In this document: one piece after another, positions 28,764 through 38,032 of the stretch
Numbering within the stretch: position 1 is the first letter of the stretch
Layout of the letters: every line of letters begins with the position of its first letter
Origin: Rhodocyclaceae bacterium
GTDB taxonomy: Bacteria > Pseudomonadota > Gammaproteobacteria > Burkholderiales > Rhodocyclaceae
NCBI GenBank assembly: GCA_016791115.1
Contig: JAEUNL010000046.1
Location: 62,001-126,000, forward strand
Direction of reading: 5' to 3'
Length of the DNA: 64,000 nt
Made by a program: the position numbers and the translations under genes
Notes under the pieces: generated by a model
What the model was told of the DNA's origin: nothing
The model's input: the letters and a program-made list of their open reading frames with translations, nothing else
Database searches by the model: none

Positions 28764-31165
28764 ACTATATTGCCTACGCCTGGCGTGTAGCTGGCTGATA
28801 CGACAGAGGGCGTAATCACCGCCCCGGCGACGCTTAGGACTCCGGTAACGGTCACCGCGCCGGCCGCAAGCGTGATCGCGCCCGCCGTGATGGTTACCGA
28901 AGCAGCCTGGATCGAAACCGCCCCACCGGCGGAAACGGTCACCGCCGCACTCGCGGAAAGGCTCATTGCGGCACCCGCCGAGATACTCACCGCTCCGCCT
29001 GCAGTGAGGGATTCGACGCCTCCAATTTTCGTGCTGCGCGCACCGGCGACGGTAAGGGAATCCGCGCCTGCAATCGTGGCGACCCGGGCTCCGCCGATGT
29101 CTGTTTTCAATGCCCCTCCGATCTTCTCGGTTCTCGCGCCGCCGACTGTAAGTTTGTCCACGCCCGTAACGAAGGTTCGCCGCAACCCCGCGTTGCACTG
29201 GACGGCGACCGAACCTGCGATCTTGTAGATCGCCGAAGAGTGTGAAGAGATGGCCCCGGCCATCGTGGAATAGGCGCCGCCGACAACGGTCGTCTTGCGA
29301 GCACCTACCATTTCGGATTGCATCGTCGAAACAAACGTACTCTGCGCACCACCGACGCTGATTCGTTGGGTGCCACCCACGTTGTGGGATTCATTTCCGC
29401 CGACATTCACCAGATGGTCTCCACCAACCGACACCGACTGAAGGGCGTTCACCGAGACGCTGCGGCTTCCGCCCACCGTGATGTCTTGCGCCCCCCCGAC
29501 GGCGAGCGTCTCGTTGCCCGCAATCGTCGTCGAGCTATTGCCGCCAACGATACGTGTGGTGTTGTTCGCGACCGTCGTCATCTCGTCGTTCCCGACACGG
29601 GACATCCGGTCGACACCAATCGTGCGCGATTGGTTTGCCTCGACCACGGTGGACATGTTCCGCTCGGCGTGGATGTAGACCTGCTCTTCGCCCTTCTTGT
29701 CCTCGAATCGGATCTCGTTGAAGTTGGCGGGTGTACCACCGAGTGATGAACGCGACTTGATACCGGTCGTTGTCTTGTGCTTGGGCAACTCATAGGGATG
29801 CGGCTGTTCCTTGTTGTAGACGCGCCCGGTGATCAGCGGGCGGTCGGGATCGCCCTCGAGGAACTCGACGACCACCTCCTGCCCCATGCGCGGCAGCGCG
29901 ACCATGCCGAAATTCTTGCCGGCCCAGGGATGCGAAACGCGTATCCAGCAAGTGTCGTCCTGGTTCTGCCGGCCGTAGCGGTCCCAGTGGAAATGCACTT
30001 TCACGCGGCCGTATTCGTCGGTGTAGATCTCCTCGCCCTCGGGGCCGACGACCTTGGCCGTCTGGAGCCCCTGCACGACGGGTTTCGGCGTCTCGCGCGC
30101 GGTGCGGAACTGCTCGGACGCTGGCATGCATTCGAAACTGCAGCTGTAGCTCGCCCCCGAGTTGCCAGCCGACTCGTACTCGTTGAACGCGAAGCTGATG
30201 TCGGCGGACGTGATCACGTATTGCTTGTTCTGGTCGCCGCGCGGATGCCCGACAAGGGCAAATGTGTGTCCAACGCAGATGCCGCGTGCATTGCTCGTCG
30301 CCCGAACACGCTCATGCTGAGCCTGCAATTCCTCGATTCGCATGCGGACATAGCGATCGCCTTCGGGAATCTCGTCGTACTCGCCCGGGTAGTCGAAGAT
30401 CTCGTGCTTGCCGTGCTCGTGCTCGCGCTCGTGCTGGGTTGTCTGCATCAGATCGACGCTCGGTTTCTTGAAGTCGTATTCGTCGACGACGTACTTGCCG
30501 GGTTGCACCTCGGCACTGTAGTACCAGTCCGAAATGCGCTCGCGTTCAGTCGAAGTGCTGCGGTTGTCCGCGACGAACGGAATGCTGGTGTACGTGGCGA
30601 AAGGTTCGTGCGCACCGGACGAATCGCAAATCACCATCGTGTGCTTGCCTTCAGTGTGCTTGAAGTAGTAGTACATGCCCTCCTGTTCCATCAGGCGGCT
30701 GACGAAGTTGAAATCCGTCTCGCGGTACTGGACGCAGTATTCCCAGGGGTCGTAGGTGCCGGTGATCTTGAACTCGTAGCTGGCGTCGGGATAGACCGGC
30801 TTGGCAAAGATCTCCTTGATGATGTCCGGGACCGTCTGCTCCTGGAAGATCCGGCAATCTGCGGTACGGGTCAGGAACCATAGCCAGGGACGCAGCACCA
30901 TCTCGTAGCGGACAAAGCGGCCATGCGATCCTGCCAGTGCAAAGCGCGTCACCATGCCATCGAAAAAGCGCGGCCCGCCGCCGGGCAATTGCAGCTTCAG
31001 GGTGGCATTCTTGCCGAGCAGTTGCTTCGGATCGATATCGTTGCGCGTGCTCAGCGCAGTGACGGAGTACTCGAAAAGTCGGCCCAGCGCTTCGCGCGAC
31101 CGCATGCTCTTGAACAGAAGCACATCACCACCGAGCGGGGTGACGATCTCCATGACGCGGGCCAT
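28760..31165 (-). CDS. vgrG: VgrG2 spike protein with extended repeat beta-needle
   Basis: The 801-residue protein begins MARVMEIVTPLGGDVLLF and has the full VgrG core (EQEGMYYYFKHTEGKHTM, HFHWDRYGRQNQDDTCWIRV, GDPDRPLITGRVYN). The C-terminal ~280 residues are a run of short VGG/VAG-type repeats (VGGNESHNVGGTQRISVGG), as expected for a trimeric beta-helix needle. No enzymatic domain is added. ATG at 31165 has AGGAGGT upstream. It is highly similar to the neighbouring evolved VgrG, including a 79-base identical block. It starts 203 bases after the PAAR gene stop and overlaps the HEAT gene. Confidence 0.93.
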   Translation of the reverse strand: MARVMEIVTPLGGDVLLFKSMRSREALGRLFEYSVTALSTRNDIDPKQLLGKNATLKLQLPGGGPRFFDGMVTRFALAGSHGRFVRYEMVLRPWLWFLTRTADCRIFQEQTVPDIIKEIFAKPVYPDASYEFKITGTYDPWEYCVQYRETDFNFVSRLMEQEGMYYYFKHTEGKHTMVICDSSGAHEPFATYTSIPFVADNRSTSTERERISDWYYSAEVQPGKYVVDEYDFKKPSVDLMQTTQHEREHEHGKHEIFDYPGEYDEIPEGDRYVRMRIEELQAQHERVRATSNARGICVGHTFALVGHPRGDQNKQYVITSADISFAFNEYESAGNSGASYSCSFECMPASEQFRTARETPKPVVQGLQTAKVVGPEGEEIYTDEYGRVKVHFHWDRYGRQNQDDTCWIRVSHPWAGKNFGMVALPRMGQEVVVEFLEGDPDRPLITGRVYNKEQPHPYELPKHKTTTGIKSRSSLGGTPANFNEIRFEDKKGEEQVYIHAERNMSTVVEANQSRTIGVDRMSRVGNDEMTTVANNTTRIVGGNSSTTIAGNETLAVGGAQDITVGGSRSVSVNALQSVSVGGDHLVNVGGNESHNVGGTQRISVGGAQSTFVSTMQSEMVGARKTTVVGGAYSTMAGAISSHSSAIYKIAGSVAVQCNAGLRRTFVTGVDKLTVGGARTEKIGGALKTDIGGARVATIAGADSLTVAGARSTKIGGVESLTAGGAVSISAGAAMSLSASAAVTVSAGGAVSIQAASVTITAGAITLAAGAVTVTGVLSVAGAVITPSVVSASYTPGVGNIV

Positions 31166-31368
31166 ACCCGACCTCCTGGGAAACTCAGTGTGTTGTCGTC
31201 ATCAATGGCGAACGCCGGATGGAAGGCACACCATGGTACGAGGCCAACCTCAACGGGGGAGCGACATTCCGGCACGCAATCCTGAGCGAACGATACCGGC
31301 CCAAACGCCTGAGAGCAATGCTGCAAACGGCTGACGCGGAAACGCCCAGTGCAAAAAGAATCGTCGTG

Positions 31369-31872
31369 CTATCCGCCAATGATCACTGTTGGGCACCCCT
31401 GGACGATCTTGTTCGGCGGGCCGATTGCCTCGAGCAGCGTGTCCCCCATGCGGCAGGCCGGCATGTTCATGATCGCAACCGTGGCGGAGCCGTCGATCAC
31501 GACGCCGGGGCCATGTGGCGGCATCGGAGAAGGCGTAGTGCACATGTGGATGTCCGACCCACCCGCAGCCGCGGCCGTGATCGCTGCACTCATCGCGGCC
31601 AGCGCCGCGCCTTTGGCCGTCTGTTCGGCTGCGTATGCAGCGGGTGCGCCGGGGGTTCCCGCCGCCGCCGCCGTTGCGGCTTCGGCGGTGCGAATAGCCG
31701 TGTCTGCCGCTGACTTCGCCGTCTGGAGTGCCGCGACTGCAGCGAGCGGCAGGCCGCGCCAGGCAGGCATGGCGCCTATCAAGACCGTTGGCGCGCCTGG
31801 CCCCGGTCCGAGCACCGGCGGCAGGGGATGGGTTACCGAGTCGGCTATGCGAGCTACCGGTCCCTGTGGCAT
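31369..31872 (-). CDS. PAAR-domain spike tip protein
   Basis: The 167-residue protein has PAAR-type segments: MPQGPVARIADSVTHP at the N-terminus and, after an Ala-rich helical stretch (about 40-105), SDIHMCTTP, PPHGPGVVIDGSATVAIMNMPACRMGD and CPTVIIGG. PAAR proteins cap the VgrG needle with a zinc-bound cone. The Ala-rich insertion lies within the PAAR fold rather than as a terminal effector domain. It is encoded between the evolved vgrG with its putative immunity gene and vgrG2, and can cap either spike. The 203 bases downstream (31166-31368) carry no gene. Confidence 0.85.
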   Translation of the reverse strand: MPQGPVARIADSVTHPLPPVLGPGPGAPTVLIGAMPAWRGLPLAAVAALQTAKSAADTAIRTAEAATAAAAGTPGAPAAYAAEQTAKGAALAAMSAAITAAAAGGSDIHMCTTPSPMPPHGPGVVIDGSATVAIMNMPACRMGDTLLEAIGPPNKIVQGCPTVIIGG

Positions 31873-31936
31873 CTAGGAGTCTCCGATTGAAAGTGGCAGA
31901 ACGGGTTATCAGGTTGCCGACCGACAAATCCGTCCT

Positions 31937-32590
31937 TCAGTCATCACGCGTGAACATCCGCAATGACATCTCCTTGGTCAACAGGTTGGCCTGAACCTCC
32001 CTGATGTCTGCGACGGTCTTCTTGGTGCGTACGTTGAAATGCTCGGCGGAATAGGAAACCGGCGTGACCTCGAGATCGGGCGTCGATGACTTGATGTACT
32101 GCACGCGCAGGGCGAGCCTCTCAATCTGGACGCGGCGCAGCAGGTTGCCGGGAGGCGCCGATTCATAAACGGACCTTTCGGCAAGAGGCAACGGAATCGG
32201 CGAGACGGTGTGAGACAGCGTTCCACCCGCTGGCAGCTTCACTGCAAGCGGCATCACGCGAACTGCGACCAGCTTGCGCGAGGGCAATGGCGGCACGCCG
32301 ATCAGCACCGTCGCCTCGGCCGGCTTGCTGAGGAAAAGCGAATATGCACCCGCATCCGCAATTGCCTGCCGGGTCTCCGGATTCAGCTTCGGCAATGCCG
32401 TCAATACGTAGATGTCTTCGCCCAGATTGTTGCGCAGAGAAAATCGAACCCGCAGATCTTCTGGCGTGGTCTTGCATTCGGCATTCAAAGTCACTTCGCT
32501 TGCTACGTCCATTGAGCTACTCCCGTTGACCATAGCCGCAAACGCAATTGCACCGAGCAGGGCCCGACAACATGCGAAGCGGATCAGCAC
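31937..32590 (-). CDS. Putative immunity protein for the VgrG metallopeptidase
   Basis: The 217-residue protein has an N-terminal hydrophobic segment (ALLGAIAFAAMVNG) that looks like a signal peptide, then a beta-rich body (VRFSLRNNLGEDIYVLT, RLALRVQYIKSS). I do not recognise the family. It lies 15 bases after the stop of the vgrG that carries the M91-like tip, on the same strand and before the PAAR gene. This is the usual site for an immunity gene. Export would place it in the periplasm, hinting that the toxin acts there or enters through it. The GTG start at 32590 has no good ribosome site; ATG at 32533, without the signal, is an alternative. Confidence 0.55.
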   Translation of the reverse strand: MLIRFACCRALLGAIAFAAMVNGSSSMDVASEVTLNAECKTTPEDLRVRFSLRNNLGEDIYVLTALPKLNPETRQAIADAGAYSLFLSKPAEATVLIGVPPLPSRKLVAVRVMPLAVKLPAGGTLSHTVSPIPLPLAERSVYESAPPGNLLRRVQIERLALRVQYIKSSTPDLEVTPVSYSAEHFNVRTKKTVADIREVQANLLTKEMSLRMFTRDD

Positions 32591-32605
32591 GATTGCCGAC
32601 CAAGG

Positions 32606-35209
32606 TTACAAACTGTGGTGATCGGGACGCGTGGCAATGCCTCGCTCGCGCCGATAATCGTTTTCGGGGCCGATCGTGTTGAACTCCTCGTTGGTATCGA
32701 AGTTGTCCGTGCGCGGCGAACCGTCGTAAGTCCCATGCTGCATGTGATCGCCATGCTCCATCTCGTGTTCGAGGATTGCGTCCCCCGGTGTGTTGGGCGC
32801 ATTCACCGCGTTCGGCCAATCGCCCGGGTTGTACGAAACGTCTACGGGGGTACCCGTACCGGTCCCTGTCAGTTGATTACCGGACGCATCGTTGAGCGGA
32901 TTGCCGTTGCCGTCGAAAACGGGCTGCCCGTTCGGCGTGGCGTTCTGGTAGTCAGCGGCGGTATTCGCCCCCGGTTGCGCGAAAGCATTGGGCGGATTGG
33001 TCGGCGGAAAAGAATGAATGGTGGTCTGCCGCCCGGATTGGTCAAGACTGTTCAGCATTCGCGACCCTGTCGCGGTAGACCCAATCCGGGTCAGATCGTC
33101 CAGTACCCTGTTTTGGTAAGTCGGATCGTTCGGATCGTTGCGAATCGTGATCCCGTTTCCCAATCGCATGTCGCCGTTGGGCAGTCGCGTAACGGAAAAC
33201 GGCGGCGCATGCTGCGACGTGAGCGTACGCCTCCTGCGTCCGCCTCCACCGCCATGAGGCAGATTGTCCAGGTAGCCAGGCTCTCCAGTGTCGGCCGCTG
33301 CCGCGTCGAGGGGATCCTCGATCTGTGGATTGCCAGTCCCGGCCGCACCGCCGCCCGAATTGATCTTCACGATTGATCCCTGGATCGTGATGCCGGACGG
33401 GTCAACCTGGACAAAATTCGCGCCGACCTTGAGAACAATCGACGTCAGGGCTTCAATGGTGATCGACTTGCCATTGATCTCCACCTTTCCCTTGACGATC
33501 TCAGCGAGATCGCCGTCGACACCCAACGTTAGGTTTGCCCCGATTCCACAATCGAGCTTTCCGTCGGCCTTCTGGAAGATCGCATCGCCAACATGCCAGT
33601 CTTCTGCCGCCCCTACCGTGCGAACCCATCCGCCACCAACGCGGGCATTGCGCGAACCCAAGACCGTATCGTACATATTCCGCTTGACGCGAATGTCCAT
33701 GCGCCGCTGCGCGTGGATGAACACCTGCTCCTTGCCCTTGCGATCATCGAAGCGCAGTTCGTTGAAGTCGCGCACGCCGCCACCGGGCGTCGAGCGCGTG
33801 CGCCAGGTCATGTAAGCGTCGTACTTCGGCAGCTCGTAGGGAACCTTCTGATCCTCGTTGTACACGCGGCCGGTGATCAGCGGCTGGTCCGGGTCGCCTT
33901 CGATGAAGTCCACCACCACCTCGTGCCCGATGCGGGGCACGTTCATGATGCCGTAGCCCTTGCCGGCCCAGCCTTGCGCGACACGAATCCAGCACGTGGA
34001 GTTCTCGTTCTGCGGGCCGAAGCGGTCCCAGTGGAAGTGAACCTTGACCCGTCCGTACTGATCGGTCCAGATTTCCTTGTCCGACGGCCCCACCACACGT
34101 GCCGTCTGGACGCCCTGCACCACCGGCTTGGGTGTCTCACGCGGCGCGCGATAGGGCGTGATAGCCGGCATGCATTCGAAGCTGCAGGCAAACGTGGCAC
34201 CGCCGGCGCCCGCCGCCTCATGCTCGCTGCTCGACAGGTTGATGCTGGTGCCGACGACGAGGTATTGGCGGTTCTGGTCCTGCCGCGGGTGAAGCTGCAG
34301 CGAGAACAGGTCGCCAACGCTCAGTCCGCGCGCGTTGGTCGTCGCGTGTATGCGTTCGTGCTGGGCCTGGACTTCCTCGAGGCGCACTTTCACGTAGTGT
34401 TCGCCTTCGTCGGTCTTTTCGTACTCGCCGGGGTAGTCGAAGAACTCGTGCAGTGCATGTTCGTGATCCCGCACTTCCATGCGCTGCCGTTTCAGATCGT
34501 CGTAAGGCTTCTTGAAATCGTAATCGTCGATCACGTAGCTTCCGGGCTGTACTTCCTTGCTGAAGTACCAGTCGGCGATGCGTTCGCGGTCGGTGGTCGC
34601 ACTGCGGTTGTCGAGAACGAAGGGAATGTTCTCGTATTTCGGGCGCGGCGCATGGGCGGTCGGTGCATCCACCACGACCATGGTGTGCCTGCCCTCGACA
34701 TGCCGGAAGAAGTAGTACATGCCCTCCTGTTCCATCAGGCGGCTGACGAAGTTGAAATCCGTCTCGCGGTACTGGACGCAGTATTCCCACGTGCGATAGG
34801 GCTCGATCAGATTGAACTCGATCGCGACGTCCGGATATTCACCCGGGTCGCAGACTTCGCTGATGATGTCCTTGACCGTCTTGCTCTGGAAGATGCGGCA
34901 GTGCGCCGTCCGCGTGAGGAACCACAGCCAGGGGCGCAGCACCATTTCGTAGCGTACAAGCCGGCCTTGCGACCCGGCCAGTGCAAAACGCGCAACGATG
35001 CCGTCGAAGAAGCGCGTGCCGCCACCGGGCAATTCGAGCTTGATCGTGACGTTCTTGCCGAGAAGCGCGTTGGGATCGATGTCGTTGCGCGTGCTCAGCG
35101 CCGTCACCGAATACTCGAACAGGCGGCCGAGCGACTCGCGCGCGCGCATGGAGCGGAACAGCAGCACGTCCGGTCCGAGCGGCGTGACGATGTCCATCAC
35201 GCGCGCCAC
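32606..35209 (-). CDS. vgrG: Evolved VgrG3 with C-terminal M91-like zinc metallopeptidase
   Basis: Of 867 residues, 1 to about 620 are a VgrG with gp27/gp5 core and DUF2345-type needle. The last ~242 residues (nt 32606-33334) are an added domain that starts with a disordered Gly/Arg-rich linker. It carries the zinc signature HEMEHGDHMQHG (His815, Glu816, His819) followed by NEEFNTIGPEN (about 839-849). This HExxH plus downstream Glu-Glu and Glu-Asn pattern resembles peptidase family M91 (NleD-like), often used as polymorphic toxin tips. GTG at 35209 has GGGGAGG six bases upstream. A putative immunity gene follows directly. Peptidase activity and target are inferred. Confidence 0.88.
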   Translation of the reverse strand: MARVMDIVTPLGPDVLLFRSMRARESLGRLFEYSVTALSTRNDIDPNALLGKNVTIKLELPGGGTRFFDGIVARFALAGSQGRLVRYEMVLRPWLWFLTRTAHCRIFQSKTVKDIISEVCDPGEYPDVAIEFNLIEPYRTWEYCVQYRETDFNFVSRLMEQEGMYYFFRHVEGRHTMVVVDAPTAHAPRPKYENIPFVLDNRSATTDRERIADWYFSKEVQPGSYVIDDYDFKKPYDDLKRQRMEVRDHEHALHEFFDYPGEYEKTDEGEHYVKVRLEEVQAQHERIHATTNARGLSVGDLFSLQLHPRQDQNRQYLVVGTSINLSSSEHEAAGAGGATFACSFECMPAITPYRAPRETPKPVVQGVQTARVVGPSDKEIWTDQYGRVKVHFHWDRFGPQNENSTCWIRVAQGWAGKGYGIMNVPRIGHEVVVDFIEGDPDQPLITGRVYNEDQKVPYELPKYDAYMTWRTRSTPGGGVRDFNELRFDDRKGKEQVFIHAQRRMDIRVKRNMYDTVLGSRNARVGGGWVRTVGAAEDWHVGDAIFQKADGKLDCGIGANLTLGVDGDLAEIVKGKVEINGKSITIEALTSIVLKVGANFVQVDPSGITIQGSIVKINSGGGAAGTGNPQIEDPLDAAAADTGEPGYLDNLPHGGGGGRRRRTLTSQHAPPFSVTRLPNGDMRLGNGITIRNDPNDPTYQNRVLDDLTRIGSTATGSRMLNSLDQSGRQTTIHSFPPTNPPNAFAQPGANTAADYQNATPNGQPVFDGNGNPLNDASGNQLTGTGTGTPVDVSYNPGDWPNAVNAPNTPGDAILEHEMEHGDHMQHGTYDGSPRTDNFDTNEEFNTIGPENDYRRERGIATRPDHHSL

Positions 35210-35267
35210 GTCGAGCCTCCCCTATGGCAATCGTCATTGGCGCCGTATCCGTTCAAAGCTGTCTCCG

Positions 35268-38018
35268 TCAGGCGAAGGTGTAGCTGAAATCGCCGTCCTG
35301 CACACCGAGACGGATCGAACCGAGCCCCGCTCCGTCCTTGAGCCGCTGCAGGTATTCGACGGAGATGCGTGGCAACACCGTGTTGGTGAGGATCGCATCG
35401 ATGATGCGGCCGCCGGATTCCGCCTCGGTACAGCGCGACACCACGAGTTTGATCACGTCCTCGCCGAATTCGAGCGGGATCTTGTGGTTCTCCATCACGC
35501 GCTTCTTGATGCGGCCCAGCTGCAGGCGAACGATGGCCCCCATCATCTCGTCGGAAAGCGGGAAGTAGGGAATCGTAACCAGGCGGCCGAGCAGTGCGGG
35601 CGGGAAGATCTTGAGCAGCGGCTCGCGCAGCGCCTTGGCGACGGCGTCAGGTTCGGGCATCAGTTCGGGATCCTTGCACATGCCCATGATCAGGTCGGTG
35701 CCGGCGTTCGAGGTGAGCAGGATGATGGTGTTCTTGAAGTCGATGAAACGCCCTTCGCCATCCTCCATCCAGCCCTTGTCGAACACCTGGAAGAAGATTT
35801 CGTGTACGTCCGGGTGTGCCTTCTCCACTTCGTCGAGCAACACCACGCTGTAGGGTCGGCGACGCACGGCTTCGGTCAGCACGCCGCCCTCGCCGTAGCC
35901 GACATACCCCGGCGGCGCACCCTTGAGCGTGGAGACGGTGTGCGCTTCCTGATACTCGCTCATGTTGATGGTGATGACATTCTGCTCGCCGCCATACAGC
36001 GCCTCGGCGAGCGCCAGCGCCGTCTCGGTCTTGCCCACGCCCGAAGGGCCGCACAACATGAACACGCCGATCGGCTTGTTCGGGTTGTCGAGCTTGGCGC
36101 GCGAGGTCTGGATGCGCCGCGCGATCATGTCGAGGCCGTGACGTTGGCCGATCACGCGCTCGTTGAGCGTGTCGGCCAGATGCAGCACGGCGTCGATCTC
36201 GTTCTTCACCATGCGTCCGACCGGAATGCCGGTCCAGTCGGCAACGACCGCGGCAACGGCTGATTCGTCGACCGTCGGCATGATCAGCGGCGTTTCGCCC
36301 TGCAGTTCCTCGAGCTTGCCCTGCAAATCCCGCAGCTCTGCAAACAAGGCCTGGCGGGCCTCTTCGGACAAGGCAGGCTGCGAGGCAGATTCCGCGGGCT
36401 CCTCCGGAGCGGCAGCCTGGGGAGCGCCATCCGGCGCGGCCTGCGAGGCATCGGGTTTGTCGACCGGTTTACCGCCTTCGCGCAGTTGCTGGCGCACTTC
36501 GAGGACGCGGTCGACCAGCGTCTTCTCGTCGTTCCACCGCTTCTGCAGTGTCTCGAGCCGCGCACGTTCGGACGCCAGTTTCTCGTCCACGCCGCCACGA
36601 CGCGCGCTCACGTCGATGCCGATCGACGCTTCGCGATCGATGATTTCGCTTTCGGTCTGCAACGCCTCGATGCGGCGCAGGCAGTCCTCGACTTCGGGCG
36701 GGGTCGCATGCTGACTGATCGCCACGCGCGCACATGCCGTGTCGAGCAGGCTCACCGCCTTGTCCGGCAACTGACGCGCCGGAATGTAGCGATGCGACAG
36801 CTTGACCGCGGCCTCGATCGCTTCGTCGAGCAACTGCACGCGGTGGTGCTTTTCGAGAATCGTCGCCACGCCACGCAGCATGACGGTCGCCTTGTGCTCG
36901 TCCGGTTCGCCGATCTGCACGACCTGGAAGCGGCGGGTAAGTGCCGGGTCTTTCTCGATGTACTTCTTGTACTCGGCCCAGGTGGTGGCACCGATGGTGC
37001 GGAAGTTGCCACGCGCGAGCGCCGGCTTGAGCAGGTTGGCGGCATCGCCGGTGCCGGCCTGGCCGCCTGCCCCGACCAGCGTATGCACTTCGTCGATGAA
37101 CATGATGATCGGCTTGGGACTGGACTGCACCTCTTCGATCACCTGGCGCAGCCGCTGCTCGAACTCGCCCTTCATCGAGGCGCCGGCCTGCAGCAGCCCG
37201 ATGTCGAGCGAAAGCAGCGAAACGTCCTTCAATTGCGGCGGTACGTCACCGCGCGCCAGCCGCAGCGCGAAGCCTTCGACCACCGCAGTCTTGCCGACAC
37301 CTGCCTCGCCGGTGAGGATCGGGTTGTTCTGGCGGCGACGCATCAGGATGTCGACGATCTGGCGGATCTCCTCGTCGCGGCCGGAGATCGGATCGATCTC
37401 GCCCTTGCGCGCCCGCTCGGTGAGGTCGACGGCAAATTTCTTCAGCGCCTCCTGCTTGCCCATCGCAGCGGGCGACATGGCACCGCTGGCCTCGCCCGGT
37501 TCGCCGCCGACGCCGGAGCCATCGCTCGCACGCAGGCTTTCCTCGGGCGAGCCGGCGGTGATCTTGCCGAATTCGTCGCCCAGCACATCGGGCTTGATCT
37601 TGTCGAACTCCTTCGAGATGTTCATCAGCCGGTTGGCAAGCGAGCGCGTCTTCAGCATGCCGAACAGCAGGTGGCCGGTGCGCACCTGAGATTCGCCGAA
37701 TTTCAGCGTGCCGTAGACCCAGCCGCGTTCGACTGCATCGGAAATGTTCTCGGCGAGATCGGAGATCGCGGTGGAGCCGCGCGGCAGCCGGTCTAGCGCG
37801 GCCGTGATGTCCTTGGCCAGAACGTTGACGTCGAGGCCGAAGTGCTGGATTGCGCGATGCCAGTCGGTATCCTGCGTCTGCACGATCTGCATCACCCAGT
37901 GTTCGAGTTCCACGTAGGGATTGCCGCGCAGCTTGCAGAATACGGTTGCACCTTCGATCGCCTTGTAGGCGATGGCATTCAGCTTGCCGAACAATGCAAC
38001 GCGGCTGATCTCGCTCAT
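35268..38018 (-). CDS. clpV: ClpV (TssH) AAA+ ATPase
   Basis: The 916-residue ClpB-like protein has an N-terminal domain (FGKLNAIAYKAIEGAT) that binds the contracted sheath, and two nucleotide-binding domains: GEAGVGKT near 237-244 and GPSGVGKTE near 640, with LLDEVEKAHPDV as the second Walker B. ClpV disassembles the contracted TssB/TssC sheath for reuse. ATG at 38018 has AGGAG seven bases upstream. It lies after tssG and before the evolved vgrG, as in HSI-I of P. aeruginosa. The linker near 520-560 is Pro/Ala-rich and longer than usual. Confidence 0.97.
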   Translation of the reverse strand: MSEISRVALFGKLNAIAYKAIEGATVFCKLRGNPYVELEHWVMQIVQTQDTDWHRAIQHFGLDVNVLAKDITAALDRLPRGSTAISDLAENISDAVERGWVYGTLKFGESQVRTGHLLFGMLKTRSLANRLMNISKEFDKIKPDVLGDEFGKITAGSPEESLRASDGSGVGGEPGEASGAMSPAAMGKQEALKKFAVDLTERARKGEIDPISGRDEEIRQIVDILMRRRQNNPILTGEAGVGKTAVVEGFALRLARGDVPPQLKDVSLLSLDIGLLQAGASMKGEFEQRLRQVIEEVQSSPKPIIMFIDEVHTLVGAGGQAGTGDAANLLKPALARGNFRTIGATTWAEYKKYIEKDPALTRRFQVVQIGEPDEHKATVMLRGVATILEKHHRVQLLDEAIEAAVKLSHRYIPARQLPDKAVSLLDTACARVAISQHATPPEVEDCLRRIEALQTESEIIDREASIGIDVSARRGGVDEKLASERARLETLQKRWNDEKTLVDRVLEVRQQLREGGKPVDKPDASQAAPDGAPQAAAPEEPAESASQPALSEEARQALFAELRDLQGKLEELQGETPLIMPTVDESAVAAVVADWTGIPVGRMVKNEIDAVLHLADTLNERVIGQRHGLDMIARRIQTSRAKLDNPNKPIGVFMLCGPSGVGKTETALALAEALYGGEQNVITINMSEYQEAHTVSTLKGAPPGYVGYGEGGVLTEAVRRRPYSVVLLDEVEKAHPDVHEIFFQVFDKGWMEDGEGRFIDFKNTIILLTSNAGTDLIMGMCKDPELMPEPDAVAKALREPLLKIFPPALLGRLVTIPYFPLSDEMMGAIVRLQLGRIKKRVMENHKIPLEFGEDVIKLVVSRCTEAESGGRIIDAILTNTVLPRISVEYLQRLKDGAGLGSIRLGVQDGDFSYTFA

Positions 38019-38032
38019 TCTTCTTCTCCTCC

